NCBI GenBank assembly: GCA_003249255.1
Contig: QKJP01000026.1
Span: 62,001 to 126,000 of the forward strand
DNA from: Bacteroidales bacterium
GTDB lineage: Bacteria; Bacteroidota; Bacteroidia; Bacteroidales; Marinilabiliaceae
Direction: 5' to 3'
Length of the DNA stretch: 64,000 nucleotides
Made by a program: the position numbers and the translations under genes. The notes under the pieces were generated by a model that saw only the letters and a program-made list of their open reading frames with translations, was not told where the DNA came from and did no database searches. Below are positions 52,239 to 61,419 of this stretch, piece after piece. Position 1 is the first letter of the stretch. Each line of letters begins with the position of its first letter.

Positions 52239-53882
52239 ATGGGAAACATAGACATTGTCGTAATATTAGTCTTTTCAGCATTAGTTTTTATTAGCGGAGT
52301 TAGTTTCTCGAAATCGGGAAAAAACATGAAATCCTTCTTTGCTGCTGGTGGAGCATTACCTTGGTGGATGAGTGGTTTATCTTTATTTATGAGTTTCTTC
52401 TCGGCAGGAACATTCGTTGTGTGGGGATCAATCGCATATAGTAGCGGTTGGGTAGCTGTAACCATTCAATGGACGATGTGTATCGCCGGTTTAATAATTG
52501 GTTTTGTTATTGCGCCTAAATGGCAAAAGACCGGTGCCTTAACAGCAGCAGAATTCATCACTAATCGTTTAGGTTATAATACCCAGAAGATTTACACTTA
52601 TCTATTCCTGTTTATTTCGCTTTTTACCACAGGAGCCTTTTTATACCCGGTAGCTAAAATTGTAGAAGTGTCTACAGGTATTCCTATTTCAGTTAGTATT
52701 GTGTTTCTAGGCGTCTTAATTCTTATCTATACTGCTGTTGGAGGTCTTTGGGCTGTTATTGTGACAGATGTACTTCAATTTGTGGTTTTAACTGCTGCTG
52801 TATTAATAGTGCTTCCACTCTCTTTTGATAAGATTGGTGGAGTTCAGAATTTCATCTCACAAGCACCCGATAACTTCTTCAATTTTGTGAATGATGAGTA
52901 TACACCAGGTTTTATGATTGCATTTGGCCTTTACAACCTATTCTTTATAGCTGGTAATTGGGCTTACGTACAGCGTTATACAAGTGTCTCTACACCTAAA
53001 GATGCCAAGAAGGTTGGCTGGTTGTTTGGAGGTTTATATACGCTCAGTCCCTTAGTTTGGATGCTACCTCCAATGATTTATCGCGTTTTAAATCCTGATT
53101 TAGGCGGCTTAGCAGACGAAGGTGCTTACCTTTTAATGTGTAAAGAAGTACTTCCTCTAGGAATGTTAGGTTTGATGTTAGGAGGAATGATTTTCGCCAC
53201 ATCCAGTTCGGTCAATACAACCTTAAATATTTCAGCCGGAGTATTAGCCAATGACGTTTATAAACACTTCTATCCAAAAACATCACCGGAACAATTGGTA
53301 AAAGTTGGACGCTGGGCAACAGTAGCCTTAGGTGTTTTAACCATTCTTGTAGCCTTATTAGTTCCTATGTTAGGCGGTATAGTAGAAGTGGTTATGAGTT
53401 TAGCCGCAGTAACGGGTGGAGCTATGTTTCTACCACCATTGTGGGCATTGTTCTCTAAACGTTTGTCCGGTAAAGGAGCATTGGTGGTTACCATTATTTC
53501 TTTAACGATTAATTCCTTCTTTAAATTCGTTGCTCCGACACTTTTTGATCTAAAATTAAGTCGTGGTGTTGAAATGTCTTTCGGAGTTGGTATTCCAATA
53601 GTTCTGTTGTTGATAGTAGAAATCTACAAGCTGGTTACCAAAGCGGCAAACGTAGATTACGAAAATTATACAAAGCTTCAGCAGCAAGAGGAACAAGAAG
53701 AGGAAGATGCCGCAGAGAATAATAAGAAAGGTGGTCGCGTAATTGGTATCGGTATTGCAGCTACAGGATTCTTAATTCTTCTTTTATCTCTCATTGCAGA
53801 GAATGGCGGTACCATTGTAGGTAGCATGGGAAGCATTGTAATGATCTTAGGAGTATACGTCATTAGCAGAAATAAAAAATAG
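52239..53882 (+). CDS. Sodium:solute symporter (SSS family)
   Basis: A 547-aa membrane protein with about 13-14 helices. The SSS signatures are FFAAGGALPWWMSGLSLFMSFFSAGTF near the N-terminus, YTAVGGLWAVIVTDVLQFVVL, and a Ser/Thr-rich sodium-site region (GMIFATSSSVNTTLNISAGVLANDVY). A short acidic cytoplasmic segment (QQEEQEEEDAAENNKK, ~490-505) precedes the last two helices. It presumably imports a sugar made by the GH16/GH117 enzymes downstream. It is the first gene of the galactan cluster. Confidence 0.9.
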   Translation: MGNIDIVVILVFSALVFISGVSFSKSGKNMKSFFAAGGALPWWMSGLSLFMSFFSAGTFVVWGSIAYSSGWVAVTIQWTMCIAGLIIGFVIAPKWQKTGALTAAEFITNRLGYNTQKIYTYLFLFISLFTTGAFLYPVAKIVEVSTGIPISVSIVFLGVLILIYTAVGGLWAVIVTDVLQFVVLTAAVLIVLPLSFDKIGGVQNFISQAPDNFFNFVNDEYTPGFMIAFGLYNLFFIAGNWAYVQRYTSVSTPKDAKKVGWLFGGLYTLSPLVWMLPPMIYRVLNPDLGGLADEGAYLLMCKEVLPLGMLGLMLGGMIFATSSSVNTTLNISAGVLANDVYKHFYPKTSPEQLVKVGRWATVALGVLTILVALLVPMLGGIVEVVMSLAAVTGGAMFLPPLWALFSKRLSGKGALVVTIISLTINSFFKFVAPTLFDLKLSRGVEMSFGVGIPIVLLLIVEIYKLVTKAANVDYENYTKLQQQEEQEEEDAAENNKKGGRVIGIGIAATGFLILLLSLIAENGGTIVGSMGSIVMILGVYVISRNKK

Positions 53883-54084
53883 TAATACTTAATAGTTAAA
53901 AATACCAGGCGAATCTGTTAGTTAGGTTCCTTCCATATTTAGTATCTTATCAGTAATACTCGTGTATTATTTGGCAGAATGTTTTTAAGCAAGCTGTTCA
54001 TTGTCTTGATACTTGATACTTTTCTGGCTTGTCCAGGTTAGGTGTAAACGCCCGGTATTTTTTCCTTCAAAAAACAATACAATT

Positions 54085-56364
54085 ATGATAGTACAAGGTT
54101 ACAGCGAAAATGTAAGAGCTAATAAATCGGTTACTATAAAAGCAGACTTTGTAGTTGCCGGAGGTGGTTTGTCTGGCGTATGTGCTGCTATATCTGCTGC
54201 TCGTAAAGGAGTGAAAACTATTCTGGTTCAAGATCGTCCGGTACTAGGTGGGAATGCATCTTCCGAAGTTCGTTTGTGGGCATTGGGTGCCACATCACAC
54301 ATGGGTAACAATAATCGCTGGTCTCGCGAAGGTGGTGTGATCGACGAGATTATGGTCGAAAATACTTACCGCAATAAAGAAGGTAATCCTATCATTTTTG
54401 ATACCGTATTATTAGAAAAAGTAAAAGAAGAAGAGAACATTACTCTTTTGTTAAATACGGCTGTGTCTGGTTTGGCAAAATCTGACGGGCGAAACATTAA
54501 AGAGGTATACGCTTTTAATCCGCAGAACTCAACAAACTATACAATCGAAGCGCCATTGTTTTGTGATGCTACCGGTGATGGTGTTGTTGCATTTCAGGCA
54601 GGAGCAAGCTTTAGAATTGGTGCCGAATCGAAAGAAGAATTCGGTGAGTTATTTGCACCGGATGAGTCATACGGACATTTACTCGGTCATTCGATGTTCT
54701 TTTACAGTAAAGAAGTCGATCATCCGGTTAAATATGTAGCGCCATCTTATGCATTAAAAGACATTAGTGCCATTCCTCGTCATAAAGTAATTCGTAAAAA
54801 TCAAAAAGGATGTAATTTCTGGTGGTTCGAATATGGTGGTCGTTTAGATACCATCCACGATACCGAAGATATTAAGTGGGAGTTATCTAAAGTTATATAC
54901 GGAGTTTGGGATTATATTAAAAACTCAGGAGAATTCGAAGGTGTAGAGAATCTTGATTTAGAGTGGGTAGGGAATATCCCGGGTAAACGCGAAAGTCGTC
55001 GTTTCGAAGGTTTATACATGATGAAACAACAAGATGTGCTTGGTCAGCAATCTTTCGATGATGCCATTGCTTATGGAGGATGGGCTTTAGACCTTCATCC
55101 GGCAGATGGTGTTTATAGTGAGCTTTCGGGTTGTACACAGTGGCATTCTAAAGGGGTGTACGATATTCCTTACCGCAGTTTTGTGAGCAAAGATATTGAT
55201 AACCTGTTTTTAGCAGGTCGCATCATTAGTTCATCGCACGTAGCTTTTGGTTCTACCCGTGTAATGGTCACCTGTGGTTTTGGAGCTCAGGCAGTTGGTG
55301 TGGCTGCTGCTCTTTGTAAAGAGGAAGAAATTAAACCTGCGCAGGTATTAGAAAATAACCGGATTAAGACTTTACAAAATGAATTGAACCTTAGCGGACA
55401 AAGTATTTTAAATGTCCCTATTAATTCCTCTTCAAACCTTTTATCACAAGCAACAGTAACTGCAACCTCGACCTTAAAACTAACACAACTGCCGGAAGGT
55501 GATAACTGGTTAAATTTAAATGTCTCTGCTGCTCAGATTTTACCAATGAAAAAGAATGAGAAATATTCTTTTAAAGTGAGAGTAAAGGCTGAAGAAGCAA
55601 CATCTTTAGAGCTTCAATTAAGAAAATCAGAAAAGAGTAAAAACTATACACCGGAAATTATTTTAGAAACACGTTCGGTTGACTTACAGATAGGTGAACA
55701 AGAAGTGGCGTTTAGCTTTAATGAAGGTGTTAACGAAGATATGTACGGCTTTGTAACTTTTATGGCGAATAATAAGGTGAGTATCAAGGAAAGTGATCAC
55801 TTAATATCGGGGGTGATGACAGTATTTAACGGAGTTAACGAAAAGGTTTCTAATAATGGAAAACAAACTCCACCTACAGGAATTGGTGTTGATGAATTTG
55901 AATTCTGGATACCTAATCGTCGTCCGGAAGGAAAAAATATTTCAATGGAGATTACACCATCGATTGATGCCTTTGAAGTTTCTAATCTCGGCAATGGATA
56001 TGTTCGTCCATGGGGAACAGCTAATGCTTGGGTTGCAGAATTAGCCGATTCTCAACCAAAATTAACGGTTAAATGGAAGGAAGAAATAGAGCTTTTGGAA
56101 GTGACTTTATTCTTCGATACCGATTACGATCATGCCATGGAAACTGTTCAGTATGGTCACCCGGAGGATGTCATGCCATTTTGTATCCAAAATTATAAGA
56201 TATTAACCATTGAAGGTGAATTACTTAAAGAAGTAAACGGTAATTATCAAACCATAAATAAGTTGAGTTTAGATAGCCCTGTAAAAACAAAAGGTCTTGT
56301 TATCGAGCTAGAGCATCCATCAGTAAATGTCCCTGCTTCGATATTCGAAATAGTATGTCAGTAA
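54085..56364 (+). CDS. FAD-dependent oxidoreductase with C-terminal galactose-binding-like domain
   Basis: ATG 54085 gives a 759-aa protein starting MIVQGYSENV; an ATG at 54013 lies in non-conserved leader. The Rossmann loop is VVAGGGLSGVCAAISAARKG, and the rest of the first ~440 residues follows the FAD_oxidored family (GGNASSEVRLWALGAT, FCDATGDGVVAFQAGA, LFLAGRIISSSHVAFGSTRVM). The last ~310 residues are beta-rich, binding-module-like. There is no signal peptide, so it acts on an internal sugar. Family members occur in algal-polysaccharide clusters, and a redox step on an oligosaccharide is inferred. Confidence 0.85.
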   Translation: MIVQGYSENVRANKSVTIKADFVVAGGGLSGVCAAISAARKGVKTILVQDRPVLGGNASSEVRLWALGATSHMGNNNRWSREGGVIDEIMVENTYRNKEGNPIIFDTVLLEKVKEEENITLLLNTAVSGLAKSDGRNIKEVYAFNPQNSTNYTIEAPLFCDATGDGVVAFQAGASFRIGAESKEEFGELFAPDESYGHLLGHSMFFYSKEVDHPVKYVAPSYALKDISAIPRHKVIRKNQKGCNFWWFEYGGRLDTIHDTEDIKWELSKVIYGVWDYIKNSGEFEGVENLDLEWVGNIPGKRESRRFEGLYMMKQQDVLGQQSFDDAIAYGGWALDLHPADGVYSELSGCTQWHSKGVYDIPYRSFVSKDIDNLFLAGRIISSSHVAFGSTRVMVTCGFGAQAVGVAAALCKEEEIKPAQVLENNRIKTLQNELNLSGQSILNVPINSSSNLLSQATVTATSTLKLTQLPEGDNWLNLNVSAAQILPMKKNEKYSFKVRVKAEEATSLELQLRKSEKSKNYTPEIILETRSVDLQIGEQEVAFSFNEGVNEDMYGFVTFMANNKVSIKESDHLISGVMTVFNGVNEKVSNNGKQTPPTGIGVDEFEFWIPNRRPEGKNISMEITPSIDAFEVSNLGNGYVRPWGTANAWVAELADSQPKLTVKWKEEIELLEVTLFFDTDYDHAMETVQYGHPEDVMPFCIQNYKILTIEGELLKEVNGNYQTINKLSLDSPVKTKGLVIELEHPSVNVPASIFEIVCQ

Positions 56365-56380
56365 TCAAAATAGATACATT

Positions 56381-57664
56381 ATGAAAAAGAGTTTATCAGT
56401 CATAGTTGTTGGAGTAATGGCGATGAGTTTTGTCGCTTGTACTTCTCCTCAAAAGAAAACTGAAGAATCATCACAAAAGAGTGATATCGATTTATCCCAA
56501 TTTGAACTTCACTGGAATGATGATTTTAATTATCCCGATAGCTTATTAGAAGAGAAGTGGATATCTGATAATAAATCGTACGAAGGCTTTGTTTTATGCA
56601 GTCGTTGGCGCGAAAATGCTGTGGTGCACGATGGTATTTTAGAATTAAAAGCCATTAAAGAACAACGAGGAGGCAACGAATGGACCTGTGGAAACGTTTG
56701 GACCAAAGAAGCATTTGGTTACGGTTATTTCGAGTGTCGATATAAGTATGCCGGTGCTACTGGAACGAATAATTCATTTTGGTTATGGCCAAAAGTTGGT
56801 GTCGACGAAGGTGAAAAAGCTTTTGAGCTAGATATTAACGAAGGTCATTATCCTAATATTATGAATACGAATATTCATAATTGGACTGATACGCTTGAAA
56901 ATGGTTCACATTCTATGGATTTTAAATCGTTTTGGTTACAAGGCAAAGCAGAATTGAGTCCGGTTTATACGCATGTGTTAAAAGAAACATTAAAGACCAA
57001 GAAGCTTCGTATGAAGTCAAACCATCATACGAACATTCACATTGGAGAGTTCCGCATTTTTGCACCAAATGAAGGTGGTTACCCGGAAGGCAAACGTTTT
57101 GAAAATATTAACGAAGACAGTTTAGGTTTGGTGAACTTTGCCAAAGAAGCCAAGATAACTGCCAGTGGTGTATATAAAGATCAAATTCGTAAATCAGAAA
57201 TTGAGAATGTAGCTGATGGAACTCAACATGCATGGATTAGTCAAATTGAAGGTGAGAAGTGGTTGGAGTTTGAGTTCGAAGATGAAAAAGAAATTGCTTG
57301 TATTCAATTCTTAAACGGATGGGACGATCATGGAGGCAATCGTAACTTGTTAAGCCAATATACCATAGAATATTTCGATGGAGAAAATTGGAATCAGGTC
57401 ATTGAGTTCGATGGTCGTTGTGAAGATGATTTCTCCGAAGTATTTCATACTTATGGTTTATTGTGGACGAAAGACGAGTTTAACTTTTATTTTGATGGAA
57501 AGCTAATTCGTACAGTCCCTCATACACTTTGTCATGCAGAAACCAATATCTTGTTGAGCTTAGCAATTCTTAGCTGGGATATTGCAGGACCGGTTACCGA
57601 TGCGATTGATGGTACGAGTATGAAAATTGATTACGTGAAATATTATAAGCCTAAGTCTAAATAG
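56381..57664 (+). CDS. GH16-family hydrolase interrupted by a discoidin-like insert (lipoprotein)
   Basis: A 427-aa lipoprotein (lipobox SFVAC, Cys20). Residues 40-170 are the first half of a GH16 beta-jelly-roll (LHWNDDFN ... GYGYFECRYKYAG) with the catalytic set Glu149-x-Asp151-x2-Glu154 (FELDINEGH). About 180 residues (172-352) then resemble F5/8-C/discoidin strands (THVLKETLKTKKLRMKSN ... WLEFEFEDEKEIACIQFLNG), after which GH16 resumes (SEVFHTYGLLWTKDEFNFYFDG ... IDYVKYYKP). It probably cuts a marine beta-galactan at the cell surface. It is 16 bases after the FAD gene. Confidence 0.82.
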   Translation: MKKSLSVIVVGVMAMSFVACTSPQKKTEESSQKSDIDLSQFELHWNDDFNYPDSLLEEKWISDNKSYEGFVLCSRWRENAVVHDGILELKAIKEQRGGNEWTCGNVWTKEAFGYGYFECRYKYAGATGTNNSFWLWPKVGVDEGEKAFELDINEGHYPNIMNTNIHNWTDTLENGSHSMDFKSFWLQGKAELSPVYTHVLKETLKTKKLRMKSNHHTNIHIGEFRIFAPNEGGYPEGKRFENINEDSLGLVNFAKEAKITASGVYKDQIRKSEIENVADGTQHAWISQIEGEKWLEFEFEDEKEIACIQFLNGWDDHGGNRNLLSQYTIEYFDGENWNQVIEFDGRCEDDFSEVFHTYGLLWTKDEFNFYFDGKLIRTVPHTLCHAETNILLSLAILSWDIAGPVTDAIDGTSMKIDYVKYYKPKSK

Positions 57665-57674
57665 ATTAATAAAG

Positions 57675-58970
57675 ATGGGATTCAATAAAATAACATTAAA
57701 ATTAGCCGTTGTTACATTTGCCTTAATAGTATTAAACGCATGTGCAAATAAAGAAAAGGAGGATGCTGGTAACTCTTTAAAATCGCAAGTTTTTCCATTT
57801 GCAATGCCAGATGAGAAACCTGATATGCCCATGAGTGCATCAACAAAACGCATGTTTAAGTATGCTGCCAAACGAGTTCAGGATAACGAGTTATTTACAC
57901 AATTTAAGTATTCACGTTTACAAGGGTTCGACTACCATGGTGGTGATGGAACTGTTTCAAGAAGAGATCCGTCTCGTCCTATTTTAGTTGATGGAAAATA
58001 TTATATCTGGTACACTAAGCGTCATACACAAGTCCCACCAATTGGTTATAGTCGAGCCAAAGAAGCAACAGATGTTATTCCTTCTACCGATTGGGATTTG
58101 TGTGATATTTGGTATGCAACCAGTAAAGATGGAATTACCTGGGAAGAGCAAGGACCAGCCATAGAAAGACCGGCAAAACCTAAATCGGGATGGCGCTCAT
58201 TAGCTACTCCGGATATATTAATCTGGAAAGGAAAGTATTATTTGTATTACCAGGCTTTTGATGAACCTAGTGGATTAAGAGGAGATCTTTGCCCGGTTTC
58301 TGTCTCATACGCAGATTCACCGGAAGGACCTTGGACACATGGAGGAGATGCTATTATACCATTCGGAAAAGAAGGGGAATGGGATCAGAACGCAACACAC
58401 GATCCGCACCCAATCGTTTTTAATGGGAAGATTTATATTTATTATAAAGCGGCTTATAATAAATGGCCAAATAAAAGGGATAAATATGCAGTTGCCCATG
58501 GCCTTGTTATAGCCCAAGATCCACTAGGTCCTTTTAAGAAGCATCCCTTAAATCCGGTAATGCAATCGGGACACGAGACTTGTTACTTCCCATATAAAGA
58601 TGGAGTTGCCACTTTAGCGATTAAAGATGGAAACGAGCGTGAAACTATTCAGTTTTCGAAAGATGGTGCCAACTTCGAAATTGCCTCAGTGGTTACTTTA
58701 CCACCTACCGCAGCAGCACCATATATTCCGGATGTGTTTAAAGATACAAAAGATGGACGAGGATTCACTTGGGGCTTATGTCATTTTGTAAATGCAGGAA
58801 CACCAGAAAAGAGTTATTCGATTATGGCACGCTTTAATTGCGATTTAAGTCAGGATTATGATGAGCCGGCCTTTAAGAAAACAGGCGTTTGGTTTACCCC
58901 GGACACTTATTTCGAACAAGATATGGAAAGCCTTTACGAGCATCCGGAAGGCAGGTATATGAAGAAATGA
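57675..58970 (+). CDS. GH117 alpha-1,3-(3,6-anhydro)-L-galactosidase-like (lipoprotein)
   Basis: A 431-aa lipoprotein (lipobox LNAC) with a five-blade beta-propeller. It follows GH117 exo-enzymes closely: FKYSRLQGFDYHGGDGTVSRRDPS, WYTKRHTQVPP, IPSTDWDLCDIWYATSKDG, GWRSLATPDILIWKGKYYLYYQ, HDPHPIVFNGKIY and the SGHETCYFPYK segment with the His/Glu seen in family active sites. Characterised members remove 3,6-anhydro-L-galactose from neoagaro-oligosaccharides. It is the last gene of the cluster, 10 bases after the GH16 gene. Confidence 0.9.
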   Translation: MGFNKITLKLAVVTFALIVLNACANKEKEDAGNSLKSQVFPFAMPDEKPDMPMSASTKRMFKYAAKRVQDNELFTQFKYSRLQGFDYHGGDGTVSRRDPSRPILVDGKYYIWYTKRHTQVPPIGYSRAKEATDVIPSTDWDLCDIWYATSKDGITWEEQGPAIERPAKPKSGWRSLATPDILIWKGKYYLYYQAFDEPSGLRGDLCPVSVSYADSPEGPWTHGGDAIIPFGKEGEWDQNATHDPHPIVFNGKIYIYYKAAYNKWPNKRDKYAVAHGLVIAQDPLGPFKKHPLNPVMQSGHETCYFPYKDGVATLAIKDGNERETIQFSKDGANFEIASVVTLPPTAAAPYIPDVFKDTKDGRGFTWGLCHFVNAGTPEKSYSIMARFNCDLSQDYDEPAFKKTGVWFTPDTYFEQDMESLYEHPEGRYMKK

Positions 58971-59095
58971 AAAATGCATGGGTGATGTAGCTCATTGAAA
59001 CCGAGAATGATTGGATCAATTCGGAAACTTGTGGAGTATAAAATAATAAGGTTGCTATTTTTATAATTTAATCACTATTAAGATTTTGTATAGTT

Positions 59096-59120
59096 ATAAG
59101 GTTTAATAACCTTATTTTTA
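59096..59120 (+). terminator. Terminator after the galactan cluster
   Basis: Palindrome ATAAGGTT-TAAT-AACCTTAT followed by TTTTTA, 125 bases beyond the GH117 stop. The stem is AT-rich, so efficiency is uncertain. Confidence 0.6.
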
Positions 59121-59276
59121 GTTAGCCGAAGGCACCTCAGTAGAATATCATTCACAACAAAACAACCTTATTACCTTTTAGCATTTATCGGTATTAATAT
59201 AAAGTATTCCCCAGATATATAGCTTGATCCGAATGATTTTAGTTCCGGGAAGAAAAGAAGCGGTAATAAATAAAAA

Positions 59277-59311
59277 AAACTCCTGATTAATATTTCTTGA
59301 TCAGGAGTTTT
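59277..59311 (-). terminator. Terminator 3' of tRNA-Leu
   Basis: Stem AAAACTCCTGAT / ATCAGGAGTTTT with an eleven-base loop. On the reverse strand the stem is followed by a T-run, so it fits transcription of the reverse-strand tRNA; on the forward strand it also has a T-run and may work both ways. Confidence 0.85.
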
Positions 59312-59314
59312 TTG

Positions 59315-59397
59315 TGCCCAAGGCGGGACTTGAACCCGCACGTACGTAGTACACACGGCCCTCAACCGTGCCTGTCTACCAATTTCAGCACTTGGGC
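59315..59397 (-). tRNA. tRNA-Leu (anticodon GAG)
   Basis: Read on the reverse strand, GCCCAAG at the 5' end pairs with CTTGGGC at the 3' end, followed by A as discriminator. The anticodon stem CACGG / CCGTG frames loop TTGAGGG (anticodon GAG). A long variable arm as in class II tRNAs and a GGTTCAAGTCC T-loop are present. The length is 83 bases, and CCA is not encoded. Confidence 0.95.
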
Positions 59398-59400
59398 AGT

Positions 59401-59916
59401 TGGAGCACAAAAATATAAAAAATGAGGAATTTTGTACTTGTTCAGTAATTGAAAAATAAAAAAAAATGTATATCCGTTTTTGCGCCTAATTATTTCAACA
59501 CAGACCTCCCCAATGCAGGCATGGACACAAAAGCACAGAGTTTAGAAAGTAAAACGATAAAACGCTGTGTCCCTGTGTCTATGTATTGATGTTTTTTGGC
59601 GTGATGCCAATCAATTTTGCATTATGCATAATTGCGGTCATTCAGAAAAAAACTAATCTTTTTCGATGATGTATTCATTGATCTTAATTCCACCTTGGTT
59701 TTTAGTGTATAAGTATAGAAGATCTGATTGTAAGTAATTTAGGGCTGTTCGAAGGCGCAAAAAAAGAGATGAAATGCTAATGAAAGTTAAAATGCATTAC
59801 CAATAATTAAAGGATTTTAAATTTTTATTGGTTTTTAATTTTATAAATCGATCCTAAAGGTTAATTTTAGTCGCTATTTTAGCGCAGAAAAACGGAGAAA
59901 ATAATTTCAGATCATT
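59401..59916. other. Intergenic region, 516 bp
   Basis: No gene was recognised. It contains the palindromic CACAGAG element (59523-59580). The rest is AT-rich leader sequence before the GH16-fold gene, without a clear TAnnTTTG site. Confidence 0.55.
59523..59580. repeat. CACAGAG-type palindromic intergenic element
   Basis: GGACACAAAAGCACAGAG (59523-59540) and CGCTGTGTCCCTGTGTCT (59563-59580, reverse complement AGACACAGGGACACAGCG) are inverted, imperfect partners around 22 bases. It resembles the CACAAAGG element at 51967-52054 in word structure. Confidence 0.6.
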
Positions 59917-61233
59917 ATGGCCAATATATTTAGTAAGCTTTTTGGAGGCGGAAAATTTCCTTCAACAAACAAATTTGAAAGTCAACTTAACGAGTTAACA
60001 AGTACCTATAAGCGTTTTACAGATTATGAAGCATCTGAAAGTTACAAACGTTATCAAGAACTAGATGCAACTGTAAAATCAGGCGATTTTGTAAATAAAG
60101 TAAAACAACTTAAGACACAGAAGTTTAAGGATACTCAGGAGTTTATTAAGTATAAAGATTTTTTAACGATAAGTAAAGCGGCTGATTTGAAGAAGTATTT
60201 GAAGTATGTTGAATCAGGAATGCCAGAGAAACTTGATGCATTAAAAGAATCAGATGAAAAAAAGTACAATAAAGAAGTTAGTTCTCCTTTATATAAAAAC
60301 TATGCGGCATTAAAAGGGTCTAATCGTCTACAAAAATACCTTCAATTAAAAGAATATGTGGAGTCTGAAGAGTTTAAAAGCTTCAAGACTTATATGGAAG
60401 ATAAAAACAAGTTTAAAAAGTCAGATGAAAATTCACTTTTAACAGAGCATAAAGAAATTGAGAAGTCTTCTGATTTTGCCTGGTATCAGAACATAAAAAA
60501 GAAAAATTTGTTTACTGATATTGCAAGTTGGAAATTAACTTTTGAAGAAAACTTTGGAGCCTCAGCATTAGATAATTCAAAGTGGATAACCGGGTATTAT
60601 TGGGGTAAAGCCTTATTAAATGATACTTATGTGTTAGCCAATGAGCAACAGTTTTTTACAGATAAAAACATACAGATTCAAGGTGGGAGCGCAGCGTTGG
60701 TTACTAAAAAAGAATCAGTTGATGGTAAAGTTTGGGATACTCAATATGGTTTTATTCCTAGGAAGTTTGATTATACTTCAGGTTTAATAAGCTCCGGTCA
60801 GAGCTTTAGACAACTTTATGGAAAATTTGAAGCCAAAGTGAAAGTAGATAGTGAAGCTAATTTAACTCATGCTTTTTGGATGGTTGGAGAAAGTGTTGCT
60901 CCTCAAATTGATATTTTTAGATTTTCTAAAGAAGATGCAAAAAAGTATGTTGCAGGCATACATACCATGGACGGAAATACTCCATCACATAAAACTAAAT
61001 TAGTTGATGGTGCTGACTTTGGAAGTGATTATTACATCTACTCATTGGAATGGACTAAAGAAAAATTAACCTGGAGTATCAATGGTGTGAAAGTTCATGA
61101 GCAGAGTACAAATGTGCCACAAAATCCAATGTACATTGTATTAAGTTCACATATTTTGGATGCAGAAGCAGATGTAACGTTACCAAAATCAATGTATATT
61201 GATTGGGTAAAGTGTTATCAGAAACTCAATTAA
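59917..61233 (+). CDS. GH16-fold protein lacking catalytic glutamates, with helical N-terminal region
   Basis: A 438-aa protein without signal peptide (starts MANIFSKLFGGGKFPS). Residues ~20-200 are highly charged helical repeats rich in Lys, Glu, Phe and Tyr (YKRYQELDATVKSGDF, FKDTQEFIKYKDFL, LQKYLQLKEYVES). Residues ~205-438 are a GH16/laminarinase-type jelly-roll (LTFEENFGASALDNSKW ... YGKFEAKVKV ... YIYSLEWTKEKLTWSINGVKV ... MYIDWVKCYQ). The E-x-D-x2-E catalytic motif is replaced by Gln330-Ile-Asp332-Ile-Phe-Arg335, so hydrolysis is unlikely. A cytoplasmic binding or structural role is inferred. Confidence 0.82.
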   Translation: MANIFSKLFGGGKFPSTNKFESQLNELTSTYKRFTDYEASESYKRYQELDATVKSGDFVNKVKQLKTQKFKDTQEFIKYKDFLTISKAADLKKYLKYVESGMPEKLDALKESDEKKYNKEVSSPLYKNYAALKGSNRLQKYLQLKEYVESEEFKSFKTYMEDKNKFKKSDENSLLTEHKEIEKSSDFAWYQNIKKKNLFTDIASWKLTFEENFGASALDNSKWITGYYWGKALLNDTYVLANEQQFFTDKNIQIQGGSAALVTKKESVDGKVWDTQYGFIPRKFDYTSGLISSGQSFRQLYGKFEAKVKVDSEANLTHAFWMVGESVAPQIDIFRFSKEDAKKYVAGIHTMDGNTPSHKTKLVDGADFGSDYYIYSLEWTKEKLTWSINGVKVHEQSTNVPQNPMYIVLSSHILDAEADVTLPKSMYIDWVKCYQKLN

Positions 61234-61253
61234 GGAAGATTTTAAGATATTTT

Positions 61254-61282
61254 AAAAGGTCGGTTTTACCGGCCTTTTTTTA
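61254..61282 (+). terminator. Rho-independent terminator after the GH16-fold gene
   Basis: Stem AAAGGTCGG / CCGGCCTTT (one G-U pair) with a short loop and seven T residues. It separates the GH16-fold gene from the aminotransferase operon. Confidence 0.9.
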
Positions 61283-61419
61283 TGTTTATAATTAACTCTG
61301 GTTTAACTTTAGAAGTAGTGAATTACTAATGTTTAAGTAGAATTAATCGATTAAAAAAAGGTGGTGAATTGGAATATTTAAAATGTTTGAAGTAATTTGA
61401 ATATCCCAAACCTAACCTA

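Noticed and set aside
54013-54084. N-terminal extension of the FAD oxidoreductase
   Set aside because: The extra 24 residues (from ATG 54013) are not like the family start, which begins close to MIVQGYS at 54085.
59171-59410. Reading frame of 79 codons on the reverse strand
   Set aside because: It runs across the tRNA-Leu gene and its terminator; the peptide is a by-product of tRNA sequence.
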